Shown here one piece after another: positions 1 through 5,200 of a DNA stretch of 6,782 nucleotides. Position numbers and translations under genes: made by a program. The first letter of the stretch is position 1. Each line of letters opens with the position of its first letter. The notes under the pieces are model-generated. The model saw only the letters and a list, made by a program, of their open reading frames with translations, had not been told where the DNA came from and did not search any database. Source of the stretch: Methanobacteriota archaeon (GTDB lineage Archaea > Thermoplasmatota > Thermoplasmata > RBG-16-68-12). The stretch is taken from positions 1 through 6,782 of the forward strand of contig VBME01000173.1 in NCBI GenBank assembly GCA_005878995.1, read 5' to 3'.

Positions 1-10
1 TTTTATACTA
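1..10 (+). promoter_or_regulatory. TATA-like promoter element for the methionine synthase genes
   Basis: The A/T-rich run TTTTATACTA at the window edge stands out in GC-rich sequence and lies 44 bases before the TTG start at 54. With the usual archaeal spacing of about 26 bases from TATA centre to transcription start, transcription would begin near position 32 and give a leader of about 20 bases containing the Shine-Dalgarno site at 40-46. The upstream BRE cannot be seen because the window begins here. Confidence 0.5.
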
Positions 11-39
11 TTCCCATCATCCATGCCCATCTCCCCCCC

Positions 40-46
40 GGGGAGG
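40..46 (+). promoter_or_regulatory. Ribosome binding site that decides the TTG start at 54
   Basis: GGGGAGG lies 7 bases before the TTG codon at 54. The frame stays open to the window edge but has no in-frame ATG or GTG upstream; the ATG at 23 is in another frame. The same GGGAGG core at the same spacing precedes sufB, which supports TTG as the true start. Confidence 0.7.
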
Positions 47-53
47 CCCACTC

Positions 54-1031
54 TTGGTCGGAACCACGGTCGTTGGCACTTACCCGCGGATTGGTGACAG
101 GCCGGAGGAGCAGTCCCTTCGCCGGGCGATTGCCCGTTTCGATAAGGGGGAAATCGACGCGGCCCAGCTGCGAACCGCGGAACGTGAAGTCGTCAAGGCC
201 GTCCTGCGCGAGCAGAACGAGGCCGGAATCGACGTGGTTACCGACGGCCAGATTTCGTGGTACGACAGCCAGAGTCACCTCGCGCGGAAGCTCGCGTCCA
301 TCGAGATTGGCGGACTCGTTCGCTATTTCGACACGAACACGTATTACCGTCAGCCGATCGTGCGCGGACCGGTCGCCTGGAAAGAGCCCATCCTCGGGGA
401 CGAATGGAAGTTCGCCCAAGCGAACTCGAAGGCGCCCGTGAAAGCCGTCCTGACCGGTCCCCTCACGCTCGCGTCCCTTGCGGATGACAAGCACTATCAT
501 TCGAAGAAGGCGCTCGCGCTCGACCTCGCGACCGCCCTCGGGGAGGAGGTCTCGAGTTTGGTCCGCGGGGGAGCCGCCCAGATCCAACTCGACGAGCCGA
601 TCCTGACGCGCCACCCGGAGGACCTGGCGATTGCGATCGAGGGCCTCGAACGGATTCGCACCCGCAAAGGCTCCGCCCGGCTCGCGCTCTTCATGTACTT
701 CGGCGACGTCGCATCGATTTATGAGGATCTCCTCGAAAGTCCTGCGGATGCGATCGGCCTTGACCTGGTGCAGGGAGCCGCGACGCGGGACGCGATTGCG
801 AAGTACGGCTCGGAGAAGCCGCTCGTCCTGGGCCTCATCGACGCCCGCAACACGAAGAAAGAAATACCCGGCGAGGTGGCGAAGGAGGTCCTCGAGTTGA
901 GGGATCGGGTAGACCTCAAGACGACGGACTTGTCCCCGTCAAACGGGCTCGAGTTCTTGCCGCGGGAGCGGGCCCGCGAGAAGCTGGGGATCCTGTCGGC
1001 GGCCGCGCGGCAGGTCGGGGTGGCGGCATGA
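54..1031 (+). CDS. MetE N-terminal-domain homologue (Meth_synt_1-like), non-catalytic half of a split methionine synthase
   Basis: This 325-residue protein is a TIM-barrel homologue of cobalamin-independent methionine synthase and resembles the N-terminal half of full-length MetE. Visible family motifs are TTVVGTYPRIG at 4-14, DGQISWYD at 64-71, a TGPLT segment near 134-138, LDEP at 179-182, YFG at 215-217, LDLVQG at 236-241 and a LGLIDARN segment at 259-266. The zinc site is absent: where the partner has H-T-C and a late cysteine, this protein has F213-M214-Y215 and N297. It therefore probably does not activate homocysteine. In two-domain MetE the N-terminal half helps bind the folate methyl donor, so a donor-binding or structural role beside the next gene is inferred. 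Start is TTG with a good ribosome binding site. The stop overlaps the next start as ATGA, which suggests translational coupling. Tandem MetE-like genes are known in several archaeal groups, where the first is often also named metE. Confidence 0.85.
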   Translation: MVGTTVVGTYPRIGDRPEEQSLRRAIARFDKGEIDAAQLRTAEREVVKAVLREQNEAGIDVVTDGQISWYDSQSHLARKLASIEIGGLVRYFDTNTYYRQPIVRGPVAWKEPILGDEWKFAQANSKAPVKAVLTGPLTLASLADDKHYHSKKALALDLATALGEEVSSLVRGGAAQIQLDEPILTRHPEDLAIAIEGLERIRTRKGSARLALFMYFGDVASIYEDLLESPADAIGLDLVQGAATRDAIAKYGSEKPLVLGLIDARNTKKEIPGEVAKEVLELRDRVDLKTTDLSPSNGLEFLPRERAREKLGILSAAARQVGVAA

Positions 1032-2011
1032 GCGCCCTCCTGACGACGAGCGTCGGCTCGTTCCCGAAACCCGACTACCTGCTGCGGGCGCGCACGAAAG
1101 CCTCGAAAGGCGAGCTGTCCGAGGAAGGCCTCCGGACGCTCGAGGAGAAGTCGACCGCGGAATGGATTCAGTTCCAGGAACAGATCGGGATCGACATACC
1201 CGTCGACGGCGAGCAGTACCGCGGCGACATGGCCACGTACTTCGCGGAGAACATCGACGGCACGGAGATTTCCGGCCTCGTGCGTTCGTACGGGAACCGG
1301 TATTACAAGAAACCGATCATCGTCGACGAGCTGCGCCGGAAAGGCCCGATCAGCGTGGACTGGTTCCGGTTCGCCCAGGCTCGGACGCGGAAGCCCGTGA
1401 AAGGCATGATCACCGGGCCGTACACGATGATGGACTGGTCGTTCGACGAATTCTACGGGTCTCGGGAGACCGCGTGTCTCGCGTTCGCCAAGTTGTTGCA
1501 TCAGGAGGCCCGCGACCTCGAGTCGGCGGGGGCGAAGATCGTCCAGGTCGACGAGCCCGCCCTATCGACCCGGTTCGACGAACTTCCGCTCCTCGTCAAG
1601 GCGGTCGGCGTCGTGACGAAGGGTCTGCGCGCGAAGACGATCCTCCACACGTGCTACGGAAACTACAACGAGATCTTCGCGTACTTCAACAAGCTCCCGG
1701 TCGACCAGATCGACCTCGAGATGTCGAATTCGGGGCTCGACCTGCTCGAACGCTTCCGTCGGGAGCCCCTCCGGAAGGAGATCGCCTTCGGCGTCGTGGA
1801 CGTCCACAGCCATGTGATCGAGCCGGAATCCCTCATCCGCGAACGCATCGAGAAGGCGCTCACGATCTTTGACCCGGACAAGCTTTACATCGATCCGGAC
1901 TGCGGTCTCAAGACGCGGAGCGTCGAGGAAGCCCAAGCGAAGTTGCGGAACATGGTTGCCGCGACCCGCGCGGTCCGAGAATCGCACCACCTAACGGTGG
2001 GCAAAGGGTAA
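1028..2011 (+). CDS. metE: Methionine synthase, cobalamin-independent type, catalytic (zinc) half
   Basis: This 327-residue cytosolic enzyme transfers a methyl group to homocysteine to make methionine. It matches the C-terminal catalytic domain of MetE: TTSVGSFPKP at 6-15, a TGPYT segment, VDEPAL around D175-E176, HTCYG at 207-211, LEMSNSG around E231, and DPDCGLKTR around C292. The zinc ligands H207, C209, E231 and C292 have the same spacing (2, 22, 61) as H641, C643, E665 and C726 of E. coli MetE, strong evidence for an intact active site. The length fits a single-domain core enzyme. The methyl donor cannot be read from sequence: with the preceding MetE-N homologue it may use a folate or tetrahydropterin donor, whereas lone core enzymes in anaerobes use methyl-corrinoid proteins. 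The ATG overlaps the upstream stop; GGGGTGG at 1017-1023 is a possible ribosome binding site. The last ten residues look like a poorly conserved tail. Confidence 0.92.
   Translation: MSALLTTSVGSFPKPDYLLRARTKASKGELSEEGLRTLEEKSTAEWIQFQEQIGIDIPVDGEQYRGDMATYFAENIDGTEISGLVRSYGNRYYKKPIIVDELRRKGPISVDWFRFAQARTRKPVKGMITGPYTMMDWSFDEFYGSRETACLAFAKLLHQEARDLESAGAKIVQVDEPALSTRFDELPLLVKAVGVVTKGLRAKTILHTCYGNYNEIFAYFNKLPVDQIDLEMSNSGLDLLERFRREPLRKEIAFGVVDVHSHVIEPESLIRERIEKALTIFDPDKLYIDPDCGLKTRSVEEAQAKLRNMVAATRAVRESHHLTVGKG
1987..2000 (+). repeat. Small perfect inverted repeat at the 3' end of metE
   Basis: CCACC-TAAC-GGTGG forms a 5-base-pair stem with a 4-base loop, inside the codons for the last residues of the catalytic MetE and 9 bases before its stop codon. 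It is followed by a G/A-rich stretch, not a T-run, so it is not a typical archaeal terminator. It could be a minor mRNA structure between coupled genes or chance in GC-rich DNA. Confidence 0.25.
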
Positions 2012-2026
2012 AGTCCCCCGGGCGCA

Positions 2027-2515
2027 ATGGACACCATGAGGATCGCGATGGGGAGCCCTGCGGATCTCCGCCTGCATTCGGATGCGCCGTTGCGGCTGTT
2101 CACGGTAACGGAGGCGGATGCGCTCGTCTCGCAGCTCGAACACGTTTTCCGGCGCCTCGACCCGAAGCTCGCTCGGCTGCGGGAACTGCGGGAGCTGATC
2201 GAAGACGCGGAATCGTATTTCGGCGAAGGCTTGCTCGGCGCGCCCCCGAAGGACCGGGACGCATACGCGGTGTCCCTCCAGGAACAATCGGACCTTGAGC
2301 GATCCGTCCAAGCCGACGTCGACGAGATCCACGCGCACGGCTGCGAACTCAAGGATGTCCACCGCGGCCTCGTCGACTTCCCGGCCCGGATCGGGGACGA
2401 GGTCGCCTATCTGTGCTGGCAACGAGGGGAGCCTCGGATCGGGTGGTGGCACACGCTCGAGGCCGGCTTCGCGGGCCGAAAGGTGTTGACCCCCGAAACG
2501 GGTTCCGTCAAGTGA
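2027..2515 (+). CDS. DUF2203 family protein, function unknown
   Basis: This 162-residue soluble protein is recognised as DUF2203 from its layout. It has LFTVTEAD at 24-31, a charged helical or coiled-coil region at about 32-105 rich in Leu, Glu and Arg, then GCELKD and RGLVDFPA at 105-120, and the C-terminal signature YLCWQRGEP at 128-136, WWH at 140-142 and EAGFAGR at 145-151. The family occurs in bacteria and archaea and has no established function. There is no signal peptide or membrane segment. The start is uncertain: in-frame ATGs at 2027, 2036 and 2048 all precede the conserved part, and none has a convincing ribosome binding site; the first is given here. It begins 15 bases after the metE stop on the same strand, so co-transcription with the methionine synthase genes is likely, but a role in methionine metabolism is only a context guess. 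Confidence 0.8.
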   Translation: MDTMRIAMGSPADLRLHSDAPLRLFTVTEADALVSQLEHVFRRLDPKLARLRELRELIEDAESYFGEGLLGAPPKDRDAYAVSLQEQSDLERSVQADVDEIHAHGCELKDVHRGLVDFPARIGDEVAYLCWQRGEPRIGWWHTLEAGFAGRKVLTPETGSVK

Positions 2516-2536
2516 TTCCTCAGATTCGAAGCGGAA

Positions 2537-2547
2537 CGTTAATAACG
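2537..2547 (+). promoter_or_regulatory. Probable promoter with a palindromic TATA-like core upstream of the SufT-like gene
   Basis: CGTTAATAACG is the only A/T-rich stretch in the 65-base gap between the DUF2203 gene and the SufT-like gene. It lies 33 bases before the ATG at 2581, which would put transcription start near 2568 and give a short leader. GAGG at 2569-2572 lies 8 bases before the ATG. The element is also a perfect odd palindrome (CGTTA-A-TAACG), so it could be a regulator site overlapping the promoter. Both readings come from sequence alone. Confidence 0.4.
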
Positions 2548-2580
2548 GACCGGGCGCCTAGGAAGGTCGAGGCATCCCCG

Positions 2581-2889
2581 ATGGCAAGCAAGGATGACGT
2601 GATCAGCATCCTCCGCAAGTGCTACGATCCCGAGATTCCGATCAACATCTACGATCTCGGTCTGGTGTACAACATCGATCTGAAAGGGGACGAAGGCAAG
2701 GTCGACGTCAAGATGACGCTGACCGCACCCGGTTGCCCCGCGTCCGCGTACATCCACCAGGACGTGAAGCGGAAGCTCGAGCAGCTGCCGGGGATCAAGG
2801 AAGCGAAGGTCGACATCGTCTGGGATCCGCCGTGGACCCCCGAGATGATGTCCGAGACGGCGAAGAAGCAGTTCGGCTGGGGCATCTGA
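2581..2889 (+). CDS. SufT-like MIP18 (DUF59) family Fe-S assembly factor
   Basis: This 102-residue protein belongs to the MIP18/PaaD/SufT family, whose members help mature or target Fe-S clusters to client proteins. The core is well preserved: YDPEIPINIYDLGLVYNI at 15-32, MTLTAPGCP at 45-53 with the conserved C52, and a VWDPPWTPEMMSE signature at 80-92. It is a stand-alone domain, without the Mrp/NBP35-type ATPase or other fusions seen in relatives. The reading frame continues upstream to 2413, but that part overlaps the DUF2203 gene and has no family similarity, so the ATG at 2581, where similarity begins, is chosen. PaaD, a phenylacetate-degradation paralogue, is the main alternative; no other paa gene is nearby, while suf genes lie about 2 kb away, so the Fe-S assembly role is preferred. 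Confidence 0.88.
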   Translation: MASKDDVISILRKCYDPEIPINIYDLGLVYNIDLKGDEGKVDVKMTLTAPGCPASAYIHQDVKRKLEQLPGIKEAKVDIVWDPPWTPEMMSETAKKQFGWGI

Positions 2890-2915
2890 GCCTCCGCGAT
2901 TCCCCTTGCGTCAGT

Positions 2916-2931
2916 ACCAAATCTTGATATT
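2916..2931 (+). promoter_or_regulatory. Possible BRE/TATA promoter for the rubredoxin-like/HdrD-like unit
   Basis: In the 92-base gap after the SufT-like gene, ACCAAA is followed by TCTTGATATT. The ACCAAA part matches the BRE-like bases just before the clear TATA box of the suf promoter. Expected transcription start is near 2954, leaving room for GGGGGTGG at 2965-2972, 9 bases before the GTG start at 2982. The TATA part is weak, and the adjacent pyrimidine-rich run could instead help end the upstream transcript. Confidence 0.35.
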
Positions 2932-2981
2932 CTCTCCCCCGTATCCAGCGGCGCGCAGGGTTCCGGGGGTGGCCGAGTACT

Positions 2982-3500
2982 GTGACCTCCAAGGGTGGGA
3001 AGGCGTCGGACGCCCTCGCGCGGGCCGTCGGGGCCATCGTGGAAGGCCTGCGGTTCTACGACCTCGCGAACGCCGCGGTCGCGGAAGTCCGCGTCAAGGT
3101 CGCTTTTGAGGAGCTGGGTCGCCGCAAGCGAGACCAACTCTCGAAGCTCGAGAGCGTGGCGGGACCGACCGCGAAAGACGCGGCCGTGATGCCTGGCATC
3201 TACCCCATGGACGCCGTCGCGAAAGTGGAGTGCTACGTCTGCGGCTACCTCGCCGAGACGAAGGCGATGCCGAGCCAGTGCCCGAATTGCGGAGCAGCCC
3301 GATACGCCTTCGAGAAGGAGATCGCGCTGACGAAAGCCTGGGAGATCGCCGCGGACGCGGACCGTAAGTCCGCGGTCGTCTTGCACGCGTCTGCGGGCAT
3401 GGCGCAGGGCCGCACGCGGGACGTCCTCGAGGCGCTCGCGCGGGAACAAGAGGCGGGAGCCGACGAAGCGGCGAAGCAGCTCGCGGAGCTCCGCGCCTGA
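2982..3500 (+). CDS. Rubrerythrin-like protein with a central rubredoxin-type metal site
   Basis: This is a 172-residue cytosolic protein. Residues about 10-60 are helical and resemble the first helix pair of a ferritin-like domain (EGLRFYDLAN near 21-30, LGRRKRDQLSKLE near 45-57). Residues 84-103 form a rubredoxin-type site, C84-X2-C87-X12-C100-X2-C103, in the context CYVCGY and CPNCGA, as in the rubredoxin domain of rubrerythrins. Residues 111-172 are again helical and charged. Classical rubrerythrin has a complete four-helix diiron domain followed by rubredoxin; here the site lies mid-chain, and the ExxH-type diiron ligands are not visible where expected (RKRDQ and REQEAGA instead). A mononuclear iron electron-transfer site, or a zinc site, is therefore more plausible than a peroxidase diiron centre. 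The GTG start follows GGGGGTGG; the frame has no ATG between an upstream stop at 2925 and this codon. The gap to the HdrD-like gene is 14 bases, suggesting a shared operon and perhaps an electron partner. Confidence 0.7.
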   Translation: MTSKGGKASDALARAVGAIVEGLRFYDLANAAVAEVRVKVAFEELGRRKRDQLSKLESVAGPTAKDAAVMPGIYPMDAVAKVECYVCGYLAETKAMPSQCPNCGAARYAFEKEIALTKAWEIAADADRKSAVVLHASAGMAQGRTRDVLEALAREQEAGADEAAKQLAELRA

Positions 3501-3502
3501 GC

Positions 3503-3508
3503 GAGGTG
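3503..3508 (+). promoter_or_regulatory. Ribosome binding site favouring a GTG start at 3515
   Basis: GAGGTG, complementary to the 3' end of 16S rRNA, lies 6 bases before the GTG at 3515. The earlier in-frame GTG at 3506 falls inside this site and has no well-placed site of its own. An ATG at 3533 is a third option but leaves a longer spacing. Confidence 0.5.
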
Positions 3509-3514
3509 GGTGAA

Positions 3515-4678
3515 GTGCCCCGTCTCGCGAAGATGCCCCCCATTCAGGAAGATATCCACGCCTGCACGATGTGTGGCTATTGCGTCCCCGTCTGCCCGGC
3601 GTACCAGGAGGCGGGCTGGGAAGGGGCCTCACCCCGCGGCCGGATTTTCGCTCTGCGCCAGTACGAGATGCGCGGCCCCCTTGACCGGCTCCTTCGCCGG
3701 AATGTGAAACCGGGCGAGGACTTCGCTCGGAACTCGTGGGAGTGCACGGGCTGCGGTGCCTGCGAGGACATCTGTCCCGTCGACATCCCGTTCGACACGC
3801 TGTGGGACGACGTGAAGGAGTGGATGGTGACCTCCGGCTACGGCCGGAAGGAGCTCGAGCCGTACCTCGCGAACGTCCGGGAGACGCACAACCTGTTCGG
3901 CGAGCCGACCGAGAAGCGGGCGTCGTGGATTCCCCCGGAAGCCGTGCAGTCCGACAATCCGGAGGTCCTGTACTGGGTCGGCTGCGTCGCGAGTTACCGG
4001 AGGCAGCAGGTCGCCCGCGCGATGGTGAAGATCCTGAACGCCGCGAGGGTGCCGTACAAGATCCTCGGGCCGGACGAATGGTGTTCGGGGGCGCCACTCG
4101 CGCGGATGGGCTATCAGGAATTCACGAAGAAGGAGCTCATGCCGCACAACGTCCGGGCGGTCCAGGAAACCGGCGCGAAGGTCCTCGTCACGGCGTGCGC
4201 CGAGTGCTATCGGGCGTTCGCCCGCGACTACCGGCAATGGGGCGGCAACCCGCCGTACAGCGTGTTCCACATCTCCCACTACGTCGAGAAGCTGATCCGC
4301 GAGAAGCGGATCGCCTTCACGAAGCCGCTGCCGCAGAAGATCGCGTTTCACGACGCGTGTCACATGTCCCGCGTGTCCCACGTGTATGAGCCGCCTCGCC
4401 AAGCACTGAAGTTCATCCGCGACCTGAAGGTCCTCGAGATCCTACCGCACCACGAGGACGCCCTTTGTTCCGGCGCGGGCGGCGGCTTCCCGGCGGTCTT
4501 CCCGGAGCAGGCGGCCAGCGTGGCCCAGCGCCGGCTCGACGCCGCAGAGGACACGGGCGCGACGAGCCTGGTGACGACATGCCCGCACGCGGAGATGCAT
4601 TTCGAGGGCATCGCCCAGAGACGGAACATGACGCTGAGCATCGTCGATCTGGCGGAGATGCTCGCGAACGCGCTGTGA
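3515..4678 (+). CDS. HdrD/GlpC-like Fe-S oxidoreductase with altered CCG motifs
   Basis: This 387-residue soluble protein is a probable electron-transfer subunit of the HdrD/GlpC/LutA superfamily. Two ferredoxin-type [4Fe-4S] motifs open the protein: C17, C20, C23, C27 and C77, C80, C83, C87, each followed by Pro. Two cysteine-rich CCG-type domains follow. The first has C157-X32-C190-S191-X36-C228-X2-C231; the second has C282-X35-C318-S319-X36-C356 followed by PHA. Canonical domains have a Cys-Cys pair and end in CxxC, so the second Cys of the pair is Ser in both domains and the last Cys of domain two is Ala. The spacing is otherwise preserved. This makes canonical non-cubane heterodisulfide-reducing clusters doubtful; domain one could still hold a normal [4Fe-4S] cluster. 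No flavin domain or membrane segment is present. Its partner is unknown: the rubredoxin-like protein 14 bases upstream is the best candidate. The substrate cannot be inferred. An alternative GTG start at 3506 adds three residues. Confidence 0.85.
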   Translation: MPRLAKMPPIQEDIHACTMCGYCVPVCPAYQEAGWEGASPRGRIFALRQYEMRGPLDRLLRRNVKPGEDFARNSWECTGCGACEDICPVDIPFDTLWDDVKEWMVTSGYGRKELEPYLANVRETHNLFGEPTEKRASWIPPEAVQSDNPEVLYWVGCVASYRRQQVARAMVKILNAARVPYKILGPDEWCSGAPLARMGYQEFTKKELMPHNVRAVQETGAKVLVTACAECYRAFARDYRQWGGNPPYSVFHISHYVEKLIREKRIAFTKPLPQKIAFHDACHMSRVSHVYEPPRQALKFIRDLKVLEILPHHEDALCSGAGGGFPAVFPEQAASVAQRRLDAAEDTGATSLVTTCPHAEMHFEGIAQRRNMTLSIVDLAEMLANAL

Positions 4679-4691
4679 CCGCGGTCCGGTC
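4677..4691. repeat. Inverted and direct repeat at the convergent gene junction
   Basis: Between the stop codons of the convergent HdrD-like gene and A-type carrier gene, only 11 bases apart, lies GACCG-CGGTC-CGGTC. The first ten bases are a perfect palindrome, and the outer arms can pair as a 5-base-pair hairpin with a 5-base loop. No T-run follows on the plus strand. It may help separate converging transcripts, but chance is possible in GC-rich DNA. Confidence 0.25.
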
Positions 4692-5031
4692 AAATCGTGA
4701 AGCTCAGACCGCACGAGCACGAGTGCTTCGCGTTCGGGTTCGTGATCTTGAACTGGCCGCCGAACAAGTCCTCTTCCCACTCGAGCTTCGATCCCCGAAG
4801 GTACGTCATGCTCTTCGGGTCGACGAAGACCCGGACGTCCTGCTGTGCGACGACGAGGTCGGTCGACCGCGGCGCTTCTGCCAGGTCCATCCGATATTGC
4901 ATGCCGCTGCAGCCACCCGCGATGATCCGCAGACGTAGGGCGGCTTCCGGCTTGTTTTCCTTTTGTTGCAACACCCGAATCCGCCGGACGGCGGTGTCCG
5001 TCACGGTGAGCGGCAACGTCTCGGAGGCCAT
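4690..5031 (-). CDS. A-type iron-sulfur cluster carrier (IscA/SufA/ErpA, HesB family)
   Basis: This 113-residue protein probably receives a cluster from the SufBC scaffold and passes it to client enzymes. The three family cysteines are present: C41 in AGGCSGMQY (38-46), and C105 and C107 in the C-terminal SCSCG motif. LTVTDTAVRRI at 8-18, FVDP at 69-72 and the EDLFGGQFKITNPNA segment at 87-101 also fit, and the length is typical. The frame extends upstream to a GTG at 5103, but that would add 24 basic residues unlike the family, so the ATG at 5031 is preferred; no strong ribosome binding site is seen, and a short-leader transcript is possible. It diverges from sufB across 169 bases, an arrangement that would allow shared control. 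Whether it is functionally SufA, IscA or ErpA cannot be told from sequence. Confidence 0.92.
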   Translation of the reverse strand: MASETLPLTVTDTAVRRIRVLQQKENKPEAALRLRIIAGGCSGMQYRMDLAEAPRSTDLVVAQQDVRVFVDPKSMTYLRGSKLEWEEDLFGGQFKITNPNAKHSCSCGLSFTI

Positions 5032-5073
5032 CACGCGGATCGCGTCCCGGTGCGTTCGAAGGCAGGCCTTGGG

Positions 5074-5079
5074 CTTAAG
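5074..5079 (-). promoter_or_regulatory. Weak TATA-like element for the A-type carrier gene
   Basis: On the minus strand GAAGACTTAAGCC gives a weak TATA-like CTTAAG about 43 bases before the ATG at 5031, which would allow a leader of about 18 bases. The stronger alternating A/T run at 5144-5153 is an alternative, shared promoter, but it would give a leader of about 90 bases or require the upstream GTG at 5103. Confidence 0.25.
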
Positions 5080-5136
5080 TCTTCCGCCGCGAATCGCGCC
5101 CACGGAGTCGGCCCCGCGTCATTCGCCGGACGCACG

Positions 5137-5153
5137 ACCAAAGATATATATAA
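5137..5153 (+). promoter_or_regulatory. sufB: Strong archaeal BRE/TATA promoter of sufBC
   Basis: ACCAAAG followed by ATATATATAA is the clearest archaeal promoter in the window: A-rich BRE-like bases directly before a long TATA box. Transcription is expected near 5174, giving a leader of about 27 bases that includes GGGAGG at 5188-5193. The alternating TA run reads almost the same on the other strand, so it could also fire towards the A-type carrier gene, although BRE-like bases are clear only on the plus side. Confidence 0.75.
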
Positions 5154-5163
5154 CGTCGTTATA
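5149..5163. promoter_or_regulatory. Perfect 15-base palindrome overlapping the suf TATA box, likely operator
   Basis: TATAACG-T-CGTTATA is a perfect inverted repeat with 7-base arms and a single central base. Its left arm lies inside the TATA box, so a bound dimeric protein would block TBP/TFB. Bases 5161-5171 hold a second overlapping odd palindrome, ATAGT-G-ACTAT. Regulation of suf by iron, redox or cluster status is common, which makes an iron- or Fe-S-sensing repressor an attractive but unproven candidate. No regulator gene is in the window. Confidence 0.55.
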
Positions 5164-5187
5164 GTGACTATTCCGCTTCCCGAAAAC

Positions 5188-5193
5188 GGGAGG
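5188..5193 (+). promoter_or_regulatory. sufB: Ribosome binding site of sufB
   Basis: GGGAGG lies 7 bases before the ATG at 5201, matching the spacing before the first MetE gene and confirming this start. Confidence 0.8.
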
Positions 5194-5200
5194 CGTTCCC

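Noticed and set aside
719..1501. A 260-codon minus-strand open frame across the two MetE genes
   Set aside because: It is antisense to conserved MetE coding sequence on both sides of the gene junction and shows no family motif.
2413..2580. N-terminal extension of the SufT-like frame
   Set aside because: It overlaps the DUF2203 gene for about 100 bases and has no similarity to the family; the ATG at 2581 has a ribosome binding site and starts where similarity begins.
2964..2981. GGGGGTGGCCGAGT resembles the 5' end of an archaeal tRNA-Ser or tRNA-Leu
   Set aside because: No matching D-arm, anticodon arm, T-arm or acceptor 3' strand follows; the sequence continues into the rubredoxin-like coding region. 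It is better read as leader with a ribosome binding site.
2649..4097. A 482-codon open frame on the minus strand opposite the SufT-like, rubredoxin-like and HdrD-like genes
   Set aside because: Its translation is Arg/Pro/Ser-rich without recognisable domains and lies antisense to three genes with clear family motifs; long spurious frames are expected in GC-rich coding DNA.
4465..4938. Plus-strand open frame spanning the convergent junction of the HdrD-like and A-type carrier genes
   Set aside because: It is out of frame with the HdrD-like gene and antisense to the A-type carrier, with an Arg-rich composition typical of shadow frames.
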